Positions 1-12,167 of a DNA stretch of 64,000 bases are shown one piece after another. Numbering within the stretch: position 1 is the first letter of the stretch; every line of letters starts with the position of its first letter. Source of the DNA: Verrucomicrobiota bacterium (GTDB lineage: Bacteria > Verrucomicrobiota > Verrucomicrobiia > Limisphaerales > UBA9464); NCBI GenBank assembly GCA_016871805.1, contig VHCG01000005.1, positions 1 through 64,000 of the forward strand. The letters are read 5' to 3'. Below the pieces are notes generated by a model, which saw nothing but the letters and a program-made list of their open reading frames with translations, was not told where the DNA came from and ran no database searches. Position numbers and translations under genes: made by a program.

Positions 1-583
1 GCTTCAGACCATCCTGGAAGCTCTGGGTGTCGAGGCCGATCTCGCGCTGCTCGATGACCGACTGGTTGTCCTCGAACACGAATTCGATCGGATCCTCGAG
101 GGTGATGATGTGCTTCTTGAAGGTCGCGTTGATGTACTCGAGCATCGCCGCCAGCGTGGTCGACTTGCCGGAGCCGGTGGTCCCGGCGACGAGCACGATG
201 CCGCGGGAGGACGAGGCGACATCCTTTAGGATGGGCAGGAGGCCCAGCTCATCAAAGCTGGGAACCTGGGTCTTCACATAGCGCATCGCCAGCGCATAGG
301 AACCCTTCTGCTGGAAGACGTTGGTCCGGAACCGGCCCACTCCCGGCTCGAGGTAGCTGAAGTCGACCTCGCGGTCCTCCTCGAGCTTCCTGCGGGCATG
401 CGATGGCACCATCTTTGCGACGACTGCCTGCATCCATTCATCCGTCGGGATGGGGGCCTCGATGGCGACCAGCTGCCGGTTGATCCGCAGCACGAACGGC
501 GCTCCCACCTTCACGTGCACATCCGAGGCCCCGCCTTCGACGGCGGCCTTGAGCACGCCCCGCATCAACTCCATGTGTTCCAT
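1..583 (-). CDS. pilT: Type IV pilus retraction ATPase PilT (5' part, cut by window edge)
   Basis: The first 194 codons of a twitching-motility/retraction ATPase; the C-terminus lies beyond the left edge. Seen: start ATG at 581-583, an N-terminal PilT region (ASDVHVKVGAPFVLRINRQL, about residues 19-38), and a Walker A loop GTTGSGKST at residues 134-142, followed by the Asp-box-like HIITLEDPIEFVFED. PilT-family hexamers use ATP at the inner membrane to depolymerise pili. The order N-terminal PAS-like domain then RecA-like ATPase fits PilT or PilU rather than PilB/GspE, which have a longer N-terminus. PilT and PilU cannot be separated without the C-terminus. Confidence 0.9.
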   Translation of the reverse strand, partial: MEHMELMRGVLKAAVEGGASDVHVKVGAPFVLRINRQLVAIEAPIPTDEWMQAVVAKMVPSHARRKLEEDREVDFSYLEPGVGRFRTNVFQQKGSYALAMRYVKTQVPSFDELGLLPILKDVASSSRGIVLVAGTTGSGKSTTLAAMLEYINATFKKHIITLEDPIEFVFEDNQSVIEQREIGLDTQSFQDGLK

Positions 584-727
584 AATCGGTCCCGCAGGCT
601 AGCAGGTCCGAGGCCGGGCGGAACGAGATTTCCCCGGACACCACGGAGTCCCTCCCCTCGATGTCGCTTCGACGGGGGACGGTTTTCGACGAAATAAATC
701 TCGCGCCGTCGCGTCCCAGTTTTCAAC

Positions 728-1945
728 GTGCCCGGATCCATCATGTCCAGCCTCGAGCGCATCGTCACCGTTGAGTGGCGCCACCAGATCCACTTCACGC
801 AGAAGGTGTTCGATCGCGGCAACGAGCTCCTCATTCGCGTCCTTCGGGGACAGCCGATCCCGCGACCGGACCACCGGGCCAAGGTGCTTCTGGTCATCGA
901 TGAATCCCTGGCGACAGCCCGTCCGGACATGGTCCAGGCCATCGAGGAGTATTTCAGGATCCACCGGCATGGGATCGACCTCGTCTGCCCTCCGGTCCTG
1001 ATGGTCGGCGGGGAATCGGTGAAGAACGCCTACTTCAGGGTGTCCGAGGTGCATGCCCTGATCGATCGACACCACATCGACCGACATGGCTACGTTGTCG
1101 CCGTCGGCGGCGGGGCGATCCTCGACATGGTCGGCCTCGCCGCCGCGACAGCCCACCGGGGTGTCCGCCACATCCGGATTCCGACCACGACCCTGGCCCA
1201 GGCCGACTCCGGGGTTGGCGTGAAGAACGGGATCAATGCGTTCGGGAAGAAGAACTTCATTGGCAGCTTCGCCCCACCCTTCGCCGTCATCAACGACTTC
1301 GACCTCCTGGCCTCCCTCGGTCCTCGCGACAAACGCTCGGGATTTGTCGAGGCCGTCAAGGTGGCCTGCATCCGGGACGCCGAGTTCTTCGGCTGGCTGG
1401 AACAACAGGCCCCTGCCTTGGCCCGGTTCGAGTCCGGCCCCATGAAGCGGCTGATCCACCGGAGCGCCGAGCTGCACGTCGACCACATCGTCAACGGCGG
1501 GGATCCGTTCGAGATGGGCAGCGCCCGGCCCCTCGACTTCGGGCATTGGGCGGCCCACAAACTCGAGCAGCTTTCGGAATACCGGCTGCGCCATGGTGAG
1601 GCGGTCGCGGTCGGCATCGCGCTCGATGTCCTCTACGCCCGGCTCCGCGGATTCCTTGCGGCCTCCGACGCTGAGCGGATCCTGGTCCTGCTGGAGACCC
1701 TGGGCTTCGACCTCTTCACCCAAGAACTCCTCCAGGAAGACGACTCCGGTCAGCTCAAGGTCCTGGTCGGACTGGAGGAATTCCGGGAGCACCTCGGCGG
1801 GGAACTCTGCATCACGCTGCTGCGCTCCATCGGCGAGGGATTCGAGGTCCACGACATGGAGCCCCCCCTGGTGCTCCGCGCCATCGCCGAGCTGCGGACC
1901 CGACACGGCCAGCGCTCCGGAACCGTGGTGCGCGTCGGAACCTGA
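728..1945 (+). CDS. eboD: EboD-like 3-dehydroquinate synthase family sugar-phosphate cyclase
   Basis: A 405-residue member of the dehydroquinate-synthase/sugar-phosphate-cyclase superfamily. Seen: the NAD-binding VAVGGGAILDMVG (about 125-137), then HRGVRHIRIPTTTLAQAD and SGVGVKNGINAFGKKNFIG, and probable metal ligands in FVEAVKVACI, FGHWAAHKLE and RHGEAVAVG. The N-terminus (IHFTQKVF) and the whole pattern resemble EboD, the cyclase of eboABCDEF clusters, more than housekeeping AroB, which is shorter (about 360 residues). No other ebo genes are next to it, so its substrate and pathway are open. The start is GTG at 728; an in-frame ATG at 743 is an equal alternative. It converges with mnmA. Confidence 0.8.
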   Translation: MPGSIMSSLERIVTVEWRHQIHFTQKVFDRGNELLIRVLRGQPIPRPDHRAKVLLVIDESLATARPDMVQAIEEYFRIHRHGIDLVCPPVLMVGGESVKNAYFRVSEVHALIDRHHIDRHGYVVAVGGGAILDMVGLAAATAHRGVRHIRIPTTTLAQADSGVGVKNGINAFGKKNFIGSFAPPFAVINDFDLLASLGPRDKRSGFVEAVKVACIRDAEFFGWLEQQAPALARFESGPMKRLIHRSAELHVDHIVNGGDPFEMGSARPLDFGHWAAHKLEQLSEYRLRHGEAVAVGIALDVLYARLRGFLAASDAERILVLLETLGFDLFTQELLQEDDSGQLKVLVGLEEFREHLGGELCITLLRSIGEGFEVHDMEPPLVLRAIAELRTRHGQRSGTVVRVGT

Positions 1946-1979
1946 GGGACAGGACCGCTGGGCCGCCTCACGGCCCCCC

Positions 1980-3128
1980 TCAACGAACGATCCAACCCCC
2001 ACCGAGAACCCGGTCGCCGTCGTAGAACACACAGGCCTGTCCCGGGGTGACCGCCCGGGCGGGGTCCATCAGTCGCACGGACGCACGCCCTCCCGCCTCC
2101 TGGACGAATTCCGCGTCCGCCCCCGGATGGTTGTAGCGGATCTTCGCCGTGCAGCTCACGGGGCCCTCGGTCCCCGCGAGGAGTCCGGGTGCGATCCAGT
2201 TGCAGTTCGATACCTCGAACCGGTCGCGCCCCAGCTGGTGTTCCTCGCCCACCACAACCCGGTTCCGTTCCGCGTCGAGTTCAACGACGTACAGCGGACG
2301 AGGCGACGAAATGCCCAACCCGCGACGCTGGCCGATGGTATAGAACTCGATGCCGTCGTGTTCCCCAAGCTTGCGCCCCTCCGGGTCGACAATGTCCCCG
2401 CGGTGGACCGACGCCAGATGGGACTCCCTCAGGAACTTTCCGTAGTCCTTGTCCGGCACGAAGCAAATCTCCATCGACTCCTCCTTGTCCGCCGTCCGGA
2501 GATCGCAGCTGCGGGCGACATCCCGGGTCTCGGACTTGGTCCGCTCGCCCAGAGGAAAGAGGGACCGAGCAAGCTGGTCCTGGCGCAGGCTGAAGAGGAA
2601 GTAGCTCTGATCCTTGCGAAGATCGCGTCCCCGGAAGAGCTGGACATGGCCCGTCATCGGATCCTTCTCGAGGCGGGCAAAATGTCCGGTGGCGATGCGA
2701 TCGCAGCCGAGCTGGTCCGCCCGGTCCAGCAGCACCCCGAACTTGAGGTGCTGGTTGCACATGACGCACGGGTTCGGGGTGCGGCCGGCGCGATACTCGT
2801 CGGCGAAATACTGGATGACCTTCTTCTGGAAGAGATCCGACTCGTCGACGAGGTAGTACGGGATGCCCAGCTGGGCACAGACGCTCCGGGCGTCCATGAC
2901 CGCCTGGGGACCACAGCATTTGTCCTCGGCGCGGTTGACGCAGTCCTGGGGCCAGAGCTTGAGGGTGACCCCGACGACCGCATGTCCCTGTTCCTTGAGC
3001 AACGCGGCCGTGGCGGAGGAGTCCACCCCCCCGCTCATCCCCACCAGAATCCGCGCCGGTCGATCCCGCTGCACGCGCCAGACGATGCCGGAACCCGGGA
3101 CATGATGGAATCGGGAACCCCAGGACAA
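1980..3128 (-). CDS. mnmA: tRNA-specific 2-thiouridylase MnmA
   Basis: Installs sulfur at C2 of wobble uridine 34 in tRNA Lys, Glu and Gln, using sulfur relayed through TusE or a cysteine desulfurase. Seen: PP-loop SGGVDSS at residues 32-38; the first catalytic cysteine in NPCVMCNQHLKFG (C124, with an extra C121 making CxxC); the second in MEICFVPDKDYG (C222); and a C-terminal beta-barrel with FYTIGQRRGLG and AKIRYNHPG. The length of 382 is normal. The first 18 residues are not family-like, so a GTG at 3074 (giving MQRDRPARILVG...) may be the true start. Divergent from the transporter gene at 3189. Confidence 0.95.
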   Translation of the reverse strand: MSWGSRFHHVPGSGIVWRVQRDRPARILVGMSGGVDSSATAALLKEQGHAVVGVTLKLWPQDCVNRAEDKCCGPQAVMDARSVCAQLGIPYYLVDESDLFQKKVIQYFADEYRAGRTPNPCVMCNQHLKFGVLLDRADQLGCDRIATGHFARLEKDPMTGHVQLFRGRDLRKDQSYFLFSLRQDQLARSLFPLGERTKSETRDVARSCDLRTADKEESMEICFVPDKDYGKFLRESHLASVHRGDIVDPEGRKLGEHDGIEFYTIGQRRGLGISSPRPLYVVELDAERNRVVVGEEHQLGRDRFEVSNCNWIAPGLLAGTEGPVSCTAKIRYNHPGADAEFVQEAGGRASVRLMDPARAVTPGQACVFYDGDRVLGGGWIVR

Positions 3129-3188
3129 ACGCCGCAGACAAAACGCCCCAGGCTGGATACCCTAACTGGACATCCCTAGCCTCGGCGC

Positions 3189-3944
3189 GTGGACCTCTGG
3201 TGGTATCCCCTGCTCTTCTTGACCGGCCTAGTGGCCGGTTGTGTCGATGCGATCGCGGGTGGCGGTGGACTCCTGACCGTACCGGTCCTGCTGGCCACCG
3301 GACTGCCCCCTCAGGAAGCACTCGGGACAAACAAGTTCCAGTCCTCCTGCGGGACGACCCTGGCGACCTGGAACTACGCCCGCCACGGGCTGTTCGACGG
3401 ACAACGCCTTCGGGTCGGCATCGTGGCCACCCTAGTCGGTGCGCTGCTGGGAACCTGGACGGTCACGCGGATCCGGCCCGAATTCCTGCGCCCTCTGATC
3501 CCGATCGTCCTGATCGCGATCGCCGGCTATACCGCGTGGAAACCGAGCCTCGGCTCTGCATCACGGCCCGCACTTCTGCCCGAGACGGTATTCGGGGCCA
3601 CTTTCGGACTGGTGCTGGGATTCTATGACGGGGTGTTTGGACCCGGAACGGGCTCGTTCTGGACGGTCGCCTGCGTCGTGGTGCTGGGATCGGACCTGCT
3701 CCAGGCCACCGCCTATACCAAGGCCATGAACCTCGCCAGCAACCTGGCGTCGCTGGTCCTGTTCGCGTTGACAGGCCATGTGCACTACGGCATTGGGCTG
3801 ACGATGGCCTCCGGCCAGTTTCTGGGAGGATGGCTCGGTGCCCGCTGGGCGGTACGCAGTGGCTCGGCACGGATCCGGCCGGTATTCCTCACCATGGTCA
3901 TGCTGCTCGCTTTGAAGCTGGCCTTCGATGCCCTCCGCAGCTGA
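3189..3944 (+). CDS. TSUP (TauE/SafE) family membrane transporter
   Basis: A 251-residue integral inner-membrane protein of the sulfite-exporter TauE/SafE family (4-toluene sulfonate uptake permease). Seen: the family N-terminus FLTGLVAGCVDAIAGGGGLLTVPVLL followed by a GTNKFQSS-type motif, then about seven more hydrophobic segments with GFYDGVFGPGTGSFW starting the second half, the internal repeat expected for TSUP. Such proteins move sulfite, sulfonates or other small anions; the substrate cannot be told from sequence. It starts with GTG at 3189. Whether the preceding 60 bases hold promoters for both divergent genes is not clear. Confidence 0.88.
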   Translation: MDLWWYPLLFLTGLVAGCVDAIAGGGGLLTVPVLLATGLPPQEALGTNKFQSSCGTTLATWNYARHGLFDGQRLRVGIVATLVGALLGTWTVTRIRPEFLRPLIPIVLIAIAGYTAWKPSLGSASRPALLPETVFGATFGLVLGFYDGVFGPGTGSFWTVACVVVLGSDLLQATAYTKAMNLASNLASLVLFALTGHVHYGIGLTMASGQFLGGWLGARWAVRSGSARIRPVFLTMVMLLALKLAFDALRS

Positions 3945-4074
3945 ATCCAGGTCCGGACGCCGAACCCTCCGAGGGCTCACCGAGGCATCCTCACGCCTCA
4001 CACCATCCTTTCGGCCGGTTCCTTGACCCACTGGAGTCACCCCCGTAGCTTGAGCGCCTCAAACACTGAACATC

Positions 4075-4710
4075 GTGCGCAACTTCAGCATCCCCTACGT
4101 CATCGAACAGGAAGGCCGCTCCGAGCGGGGCTATGACCTCTACAGCCGCCTCCTCAAGGACCGCATCGTCTTCCTCGGCACCCCCGTGGACGACATGGTG
4201 GCCAACGTCATCGTCGCCCAGTTTCTCTTCCTCCAGATGTCCGACCCGAAGAAGGACATCCACTTCTACATCAACTCCCCGGGCGGCTCGGTGACCGCAG
4301 GCCTGGCCATCTACGACACCATGCAGTGGCTGACCTGCGACGTGAACACCTACTGTGTCGGCATGGCCGCCAGCATGGGGGCCGTCCTCCTCTGCGCCGG
4401 CACCAAGGGCAAGCGCTTCGCCCTGCCCAACTCCGACATCATGATCCACCAGGTCCTCGGCGGCGCCGAAGGCCAGGCAAGCGACGTCGAGATCCGGGTG
4501 AAGCACATGCTTTCGTTGAAGCAACGGCTCAACACCCTCCTGAGCCGTCACACCGGTCAGCCCTACGACGTCGTCGAGAGGGCGTGCGACCGCGACAATT
4601 TCATGACCGCCGACCAGGCCAAGGAGTTCGGCCTTGTCGACGAGGTCGTGGCCTCCCGCCGCGAGATCCCGGCCCTGGTGGACGCCGACACCAAACCCGA
4701 GTCCAAGTAG
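4075..4710 (+). CDS. clpP: ATP-dependent Clp protease proteolytic subunit ClpP
   Basis: A serine peptidase that forms the double heptameric chamber fed by ClpX or ClpA. Seen: the nucleophile Ser100 in GMAASMGAV, His125 in [10 protein letters not shown] and Asp174 in [19 protein letters not shown], a complete triad, and the substrate-binding [10 protein letters not shown]. The length of 211 is typical, with no long propeptide. The start is GTG at 4075 ([21 protein letters not shown]). clpX follows after only 17 bases, so the two are surely co-transcribed. It is catalytically complete as read. Confidence 0.97.
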   Translation: MRNFSIPYVIEQEGRSERGYDLYSRLLKDRIVFLGTPVDDMVANVIVAQFLFLQMSDPKKDIHFYINSPGGSVTAGLAIYDTMQWLTCDVNTYCVGMAASMGAVLLCAGTKGKRFALPNSDIMIHQVLGGAEGQASDVEIRVKHMLSLKQRLNTLLSRHTGQPYDVVERACDRDNFMTADQAKEFGLVDEVVASRREIPALVDADTKPESK

Positions 4711-4727
4711 CCAACCAACCGACCGCG

Positions 4728-5984
4728 ATGGCCCGCGCCAGCCAGATCACGATGTGCAGCTTCTGCGGCAAGAGCCGCTCGGAGGTGCGCAAGCTGGTCG
4801 CCGGCCCCGGGGTCTACATCTGCGACGCCTGCATCGGGGTCTGCCAGAACGTCCTGGACAAGGAGCTCCGCGAGGAGGGGCAGAAGGAGGTCCGCCGCCT
4901 CAAGGTGCCCAAGCCCGCGGAGCTGAAACGCCTCCTCGACCAGCACCTCATCGGACAGGAGGACACCAAGCGGACCCTCAGCGTGGCGGTCTACAACCAC
5001 TACAAGCGGATCCTGAACCAGGACGCCTCGGGATCCGACGACGGGGTGGAGCTGCAGAAGAGCAACGTGCTCCTGATCGGTCCGACCGGCTGCGGCAAGA
5101 CCCTCGCCGCACAGACGATCGCCCGGCTGATCGACGTCCCGTTCGCCATCGCCGACGCCACCTCCCTGACCGAGGCGGGCTACGTCGGCGAGGACGTCGA
5201 GACCATTGTCCTGCGCCTGCTCCAGAACGCCGACTACGACGTCAAGCGGGCCCAGATGGGGATCATCTACATCGACGAGATCGACAAGATCGCGCGTCGC
5301 ACGGAGAACGTCTCGATCACCCGCGACGTCAGCGGCGAGGGGGTCCAGCAGGCCCTGCTGAAGCTCCTGGAGGGCACCATCTGCAACGTGCCGCCCCAGG
5401 GGGGCCGCAAGCATCCGCAGCAGGAGTACATCCGGGTCGACACGACCCAGATCCTGTTCATCTGCGGCGGGGCATTCGTCGGGCTGGACCGGATCGTGGA
5501 GCGTCGGCTACGCCGTCGGGTCATCGGATTCACCCCGGCACAGGTCCCCAGCACCCCGGTACGCCCGGGTCCGCCGCGACCCCGGGAGGCCGAACCCGAG
5601 GACCTGGTCACGTTCGGATTCATCCCCGAGTTCATCGGCCGGCTCCCCGCGGTCTCGGTCATGGACGAGCTCACGGAGGACGACCTCGTCCGGATCCTCC
5701 AGGAACCCAAGAACGCCCTGGTGAAGCAGTTCGCCAAGCTGCTGGCTCTAGATGGGGTGACGCTGGAGATCACCAACGAGGCGTGCCGGGAACTGGCGAC
5801 GCTGGCCCTCCGGAAGGGGACCGGGGCCCGGGCGCTGCGCAGCCTCCTCGAGCGGCTGATGCGTGACATCATGTTCGAGGTGCCCACTTCCGACGACATC
5901 GGCGGCATCACCATCTCGCGCGCGGTTGTCCGGGGCGAGGAGGCCCCGATTCTCACCCTGCGACCGGCCGAGAAGGCGGCGTGA
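4728..5984 (+). CDS. clpX: ATP-dependent Clp protease ATP-binding subunit ClpX
   Basis: An AAA+ unfoldase that recognises substrates and threads them into ClpP. Seen: N-terminal C4 zinc finger (C10, C13, C32, C35), Walker A GPTGCGKT (118-125), Walker [11 protein letters not shown], and the sensor/arginine-finger region RGVQ-like [14 protein letters not shown] with [14 protein letters not shown]. An IGF-like loop for ClpP docking is present around VIGFTPA. The length of 418 is normal. The reading frame is open well upstream through clpP, but the ATG at 4728 ([13 protein letters not shown]) gives the family N-terminus. It is translated just behind clpP as an operon. Confidence 0.97.
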   Translation: MARASQITMCSFCGKSRSEVRKLVAGPGVYICDACIGVCQNVLDKELREEGQKEVRRLKVPKPAELKRLLDQHLIGQEDTKRTLSVAVYNHYKRILNQDASGSDDGVELQKSNVLLIGPTGCGKTLAAQTIARLIDVPFAIADATSLTEAGYVGEDVETIVLRLLQNADYDVKRAQMGIIYIDEIDKIARRTENVSITRDVSGEGVQQALLKLLEGTICNVPPQGGRKHPQQEYIRVDTTQILFICGGAFVGLDRIVERRLRRRVIGFTPAQVPSTPVRPGPPRPREAEPEDLVTFGFIPEFIGRLPAVSVMDELTEDDLVRILQEPKNALVKQFAKLLALDGVTLEITNEACRELATLALRKGTGARALRSLLERLMRDIMFEVPTSDDIGGITISRAVVRGEEAPILTLRPAEKAA

Positions 5985-6135
5985 TACGATCGGGTGGGGC
6001 CTGGAGCGAGGGTCCCTTCCCACCCCAGGGAACCCTCGTTCCTGTGTTCGAGTTCTTGACCCTTCCGACATCGTCACCCATGGTCATTGGCTCAGTTTTG
6101 GTCTTCCTGTCCCCACCCGACAGGAGCCTTTTTGT

Positions 6136-8160
<2,025 letters not shown>

Positions 8161-8196
8161 CGGGACCGGAAAACCCCGATCCGGTCGGACATCAAC

Positions 8197-8222
8197 CCCC
8201 GCCCTCCCGGCGGGGTTTTTTT
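8197..8222 (+). terminator. Rho-independent terminator of rpoD
   Basis: A perfect 7-bp GC stem, CCCCGCC (8197-8203) with GGCGGGG (8209-8215), a 5-base loop and a run of seven T. It lies 37 bases after the rpoD stop and is the clearest intrinsic terminator in the window. Confidence 0.92.
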
Positions 8223-8388
8223 GTGGCGTGGCACTTCGGGAGTCCTGGCCTCGACAGCGACGCGCTCCGCACGGTCGCCCTCCACGGTCCACCCAGCCTC
8301 GACGTCTCCGACCTGGCCGAGGATTCAATTCGGGCCTCAGCCCATTTTCCTCTTGGCTCTTCGCCTGTCGGTCTTTGGTCTTGGACCC

Positions 8389-11300
8389 ATGACCCGGTTC
8401 CACCTTGTCGGACTGCTTCTTCTGGGACTGCTGCCACCAACGGTCCCAGCGGCGCCCCCGGACTGGAGACCTCGGAGGGTGCCCGACGGAACCAACGCAC
8501 CGTCCCTGCCCACGCCGGGGGGCCTCGGCTGGTACCGCGCCTGGATCCGGCCCCACGACAGCTTCTTTGCGCCGCACGAGCGGAACCTGTTCGCGGAGTC
8601 CGTGACGATCACCCTCCGCAACCTTGCCGACGCCCATGAGGTGTTCGTGAACGGACGCCGCATCGGGGGTGCCGGTGGCTTCCCCCCGGAGCCGAGGAGT
8701 GCCCGCGACGGCAACCACCGGTACAAGATCCCGCCAGGGCTGCTCGAGAAGGACCGCTGGAACGAGATCGCCATCCGGGCCCATTCCGCGGACGGCTCGG
8801 TGGGTTTCCGGACCGAGGCCCCGTTCGTGATGAACTATTTCGAGGAATGCATCCTGGAGGGCGACTGGGAATGGACTCCCGGGGATGGATCCGGTCGGAC
8901 GGGCACCGCCCAGGTCGAGCGTCCCTCCGTGGCGGCGTTCGACCGGTATCACGAATCCCACCGGATCCTTGGCGAACCCACCGAGACGGTCCCCGGACCC
9001 CGCCTACCCCCTGCGGAATCCCTGGCCCGTCTCCGCACCGCCGAGGATCTCCAGGTCGACCTGCTGCTCCATGAACCCCTGGTCGCCCAACCCACCCATC
9101 TCAGCTTTGACACCCGAGGCCGGCTGTGGGTGACCCAATATCGCCAGTACCCCTACCCCGCCGGGGTCCAGGCCTTGAGCCGCGACAAGTACTACCGCTC
9201 CACCTTCGACAAGACGCCTCCCGCTCCTCCCCACCACACACCCGGACGGGACCGGGTGTCGATCCATGAGGACACGGATGGGGATGGGGCCTATGACCGA
9301 CACACCGTGTTCGTCGATGGCCTCAACCTCGCCAACGCCGCACTCCCGGGCCACCTCGGAGTCTGGATCCTCAACCCGCCCTACCTGCTGTTCTATCCCG
9401 ATACCGATGGAAATGACCGCCCGGACGCCGCGCCAGTGGTGCATCTGGCAGGATTCGGACTCGAGGACACCCACTCGGTCGCCAATGGTCTCGTCTGGGG
9501 GCCGGACGGCTGGATCTATGGCGGCCAGGGCAGCACAACCACCAGCCGGGTGCTCCGACCCGGACTCGATCCTGCTGGGGATCCCGGCGTCTATTTTGAG
9601 GGGTGCATGGTCTGGCGTTATCACCCGGTGACGCGCACCTACGAGATCTTCGCGGAGGGCAGTGGCAACGTGTTTGGGTTGGAGGTCGACGGCGAAGGCC
9701 GACTCTTCAGCGGCCACAACGGACCGGAGACCCGTGGATGGCACTATCAGCAGGGCGGGATCTACCTGAAACAGGGGGTGGATCCCGGGAAGTTCGGCCC
9801 CCCGCGGAATCCCTACACCTTCGGTGAACTGCCCTGGCTCGTGCCCGCCTCCCCCATCCAGCGGTTCACCCACTTCCTCGCCCTGGTCGAAGGCACCGCC
9901 CTGCCCTCGGGACGCCAGGGACAGATGGCGTGGCTGGACCCGATCCACAGCCTGATCCTCGCTTCCGAGCGCACTCCGCGGGGCTCGACCTATGGCACCC
10001 GGGATCTCGACACCCTCGTCACCAGCGGCGACGACGCGTTCCGCCCCGTCTTCGTGGTCAACGCCCCGGACGGATCCCTGTTCATGGCGGACTTCTACGA
10101 GCACTACATCGCCCACGGACAGCATTACCAAGGGCAGATCGACCCCACCACCGGACGGATCTACCGCCTGCGGGGTCGCAATGCCCGGCTGGAATCCCCA
10201 GTGGACCTGACCCGCCTCGCCGCACCAGACCTGATCCAACTCTTCCGGCATCCGAACAAATGGCATCGACAGGCCGCGGTGCGAGCGCTCGTCCGGGTCC
10301 TGGCGGCACGGAAGGACACCGCCCTCACCCGACGCCTCCGGGGCCTGCTCCAGGATCCAGAGGCTCCGGTTGAGATCCTCTGGACCCTGCATCAGGCGGG
10401 AGCCCTCAATGCGGCCACCACCCAGCAGACCTTGAGGCATTCGAAGCCGTTGATCCGGGAATGGACGGTCCGGCTCCTGGGAGATCCGCGCCGACTGCCG
10501 CCCGGGGTCCTCCCAACGCTTCGGGACCAAATCGTGGAGGAACCCGATGTCCGGGTCCGCGCCCAGATGGCCTCCTCGGCACGACGTCTCCTGCTGGCCG
10601 ACGCGCTGGTCTGCTGGAAGGGACTGGTCTCCCACGACGTCGATGCAACGGATCCCTGTCAGCCGCTGCTGTGCTGGTGGATCCTGGAATCCCACATGCC
10701 GGAGGGCACCGATGCGATCCTGGACCTCTTCACCGACGCCCCCCTCTGGGATCGGGCCCTGGTCCGGGCCCACGTGCTGCCCCGTCTGATGCGTCGCCTG
10801 GCCTCCAGCGGCCGACGGGACGATCTGGACCGATGCGGGCGCCTCCTCGGCTTGGCGCCCTCCAAGGTGGCGACGGCATCCCTTGTGCGGGGACTCGAGG
10901 AGGCGCTCCGGGGACAGTCCCTCGACGGACTTCCCGAGACCCTGCTGAGCGCCCTGGACACCGGTGGCCTCCCCGGACTGGTTCTCAGGATAAGGCGCCG
11001 GGATGCTGCGGCCATCGATGAGGCGCTGTTACGTCTCAAGGCCACGAATCCGGTGGCCGACCGGCTTCCACTGGTCCGCGCGCTGGGTGAAATCCGGGAA
11101 CCCCGGACACGGGAGCCCCTGCAGGAGCTGGCCCTCGGATCGGGACCATCCGACCTCCGCCGCGCCGCCTGCGTCGCCCTGGGGGGATTCGAGAACGAGG
11201 GGATCGGGGTGGCCGTGACGGCGGCGCTGCCGGGTCTCCCGGAGGACGTCCGGGCTGCCGCCCTGGGCGTGTTGGGAAGTCGGTCCACGTGGAGCCGGAC

Positions 11301-11904
11301 CCTGCTGCGTTCCTTGGATTCCAAGAAAACCCCCTCCGCGATGATCACCTCCGAGGTGGCGGACTCGCTCCGGAACCATCGGGATCCCTCCATCCGATCC
11401 GAGGCCCGACGACTCCTCCCTGAGGAAACTCAGACCCGATCGGGCCTGACCGCCGGAGAGCTGGAGCGGATTCTTGGGGAATCCACGGGTAATCCATACG
11501 CCGGGGAACCGCTGTTCACCCAGCGTTGCGGGGCCTGTCATCGGCTTTTCTTCAAGGGCGGACAGCTTGGGCCCGATCTGACCGCCTACCAGCGTGACAA
11601 TCTGAGAACGCTGTTTCCCAGCATCCTGGATCCCAACGCCGAGATCCGGGAGGGCTACGCCGCCGCCGAGGTCTCGCTCAAGGATGGTCGGGTGCTGCAG
11701 GGCATCCTGAGGGACCGCGACGGACAGGTCGTGGTGCTGCGGGGGCTGGACGGACAGGATCTGACGCTGCGGATGTCGGAGGTGGAGTCGGTCCAGCCCC
11801 TCGGAAGAAGTCTGATGCCGGAGGGGCTGTTGGAGGGCCTGACCGACAGCCAACTCCGGGACCTCTTCGCCTACCTGCGACGCTCCCAACCCTTCACCCG
11901 CTGA
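8389..11904 (+). CDS. Secreted PVC-type membrane-bound dehydrogenase-like protein with HEAT repeats and heme-binding domain
   Basis: A 1,171-residue exported protein. Seen: signal peptide MTRFHLVGLLLLGLLPPTVPAA; an N-terminal beta-sandwich resembling a galactose-binding fold; a seven-bladed propeller-like region with Asp-rich EDTDGDGAYDRHTVFVDGL and SVANGLVWGPDGWIYGGQGS, the signature of the PVC 'membrane-bound dehydrogenase' family; a long alpha-helical HEAT-like stretch (about residues 620-1000); and a c-type heme site CGACH at 1047-1051 with GPDLTAYQRDN and EVESVQPLGRSLMPEGLLEGL. Planctomycetes and Verrucomicrobia have dozens of these, thought to act in periplasmic oxidation of carbohydrates; the substrate here is unknown. 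The frame is open upstream, but the ATG at 8389 gives the signal peptide. Confidence 0.88.
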   Translation: MTRFHLVGLLLLGLLPPTVPAAPPDWRPRRVPDGTNAPSLPTPGGLGWYRAWIRPHDSFFAPHERNLFAESVTITLRNLADAHEVFVNGRRIGGAGGFPPEPRSARDGNHRYKIPPGLLEKDRWNEIAIRAHSADGSVGFRTEAPFVMNYFEECILEGDWEWTPGDGSGRTGTAQVERPSVAAFDRYHESHRILGEPTETVPGPRLPPAESLARLRTAEDLQVDLLLHEPLVAQPTHLSFDTRGRLWVTQYRQYPYPAGVQALSRDKYYRSTFDKTPPAPPHHTPGRDRVSIHEDTDGDGAYDRHTVFVDGLNLANAALPGHLGVWILNPPYLLFYPDTDGNDRPDAAPVVHLAGFGLEDTHSVANGLVWGPDGWIYGGQGSTTTSRVLRPGLDPAGDPGVYFEGCMVWRYHPVTRTYEIFAEGSGNVFGLEVDGEGRLFSGHNGPETRGWHYQQGGIYLKQGVDPGKFGPPRNPYTFGELPWLVPASPIQRFTHFLALVEGTALPSGRQGQMAWLDPIHSLILASERTPRGSTYGTRDLDTLVTSGDDAFRPVFVVNAPDGSLFMADFYEHYIAHGQHYQGQIDPTTGRIYRLRGRNARLESPVDLTRLAAPDLIQLFRHPNKWHRQAAVRALVRVLAARKDTALTRRLRGLLQDPEAPVEILWTLHQAGALNAATTQQTLRHSKPLIREWTVRLLGDPRRLPPGVLPTLRDQIVEEPDVRVRAQMASSARRLLLADALVCWKGLVSHDVDATDPCQPLLCWWILESHMPEGTDAILDLFTDAPLWDRALVRAHVLPRLMRRLASSGRRDDLDRCGRLLGLAPSKVATASLVRGLEEALRGQSLDGLPETLLSALDTGGLPGLVLRIRRRDAAAIDEALLRLKATNPVADRLPLVRALGEIREPRTREPLQELALGSGPSDLRRAACVALGGFENEGIGVAVTAALPGLPEDVRAAALGVLGSRSTWSRTLLRSLDSKKTPSAMITSEVADSLRNHRDPSIRSEARRLLPEETQTRSGLTAGELERILGESTGNPYAGEPLFTQRCGACHRLFFKGGQLGPDLTAYQRDNLRTLFPSILDPNAEIREGYAAAEVSLKDGRVLQGILRDRDGQVVVLRGLDGQDLTLRMSEVESVQPLGRSLMPEGLLEGLTDSQLRDLFAYLRRSQPFTR

Positions 11905-11936
11905 TTGAATCTTCTGGGTAAGGGAAGAGGGGCTCA

Positions 11937-11960
11937 CACGGGGACGCGGAGACACGGAGG
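11937..11960 (+). repeat. Interspersed 24-bp GC-rich box (copy 1)
   Basis: CACGGGGACGCGGAGACACG followed by GAGG. The same 24 bases recur with one mismatch on the opposite strand at 29794-29817, also beside a hairpin repeat. It lies in the 325-base gap between the heme-protein gene and serS, which holds no recognisable gene. Confidence 0.7.
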
Positions 11961-12167
11961 AAAGGCGGGGGAGATTAGGAGAGACAAAGACCGAGGTGAC
12001 GCCGGTAGGGCTGTGCTCCGCCACGGCCCCATCTCGATCCGCTGCCCGTGGCGCACCCGTGAAGGGGGACGGGATTGTCTGCAGCGTCGGAGGATCCCGA
12101 CTGGAGCACCAGGTCGGTCAACCTCTCGCGGGGAAGATGGGGACGCCACGGAGCGCGTCCCTACCGG

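Noticed and set aside
1946-1979. Bidirectional terminator between eboD-like gene and mnmA
   Set aside because: A 6-bp GGGCCG/CGGCCC stem is present, but no T tract occurs on either strand.
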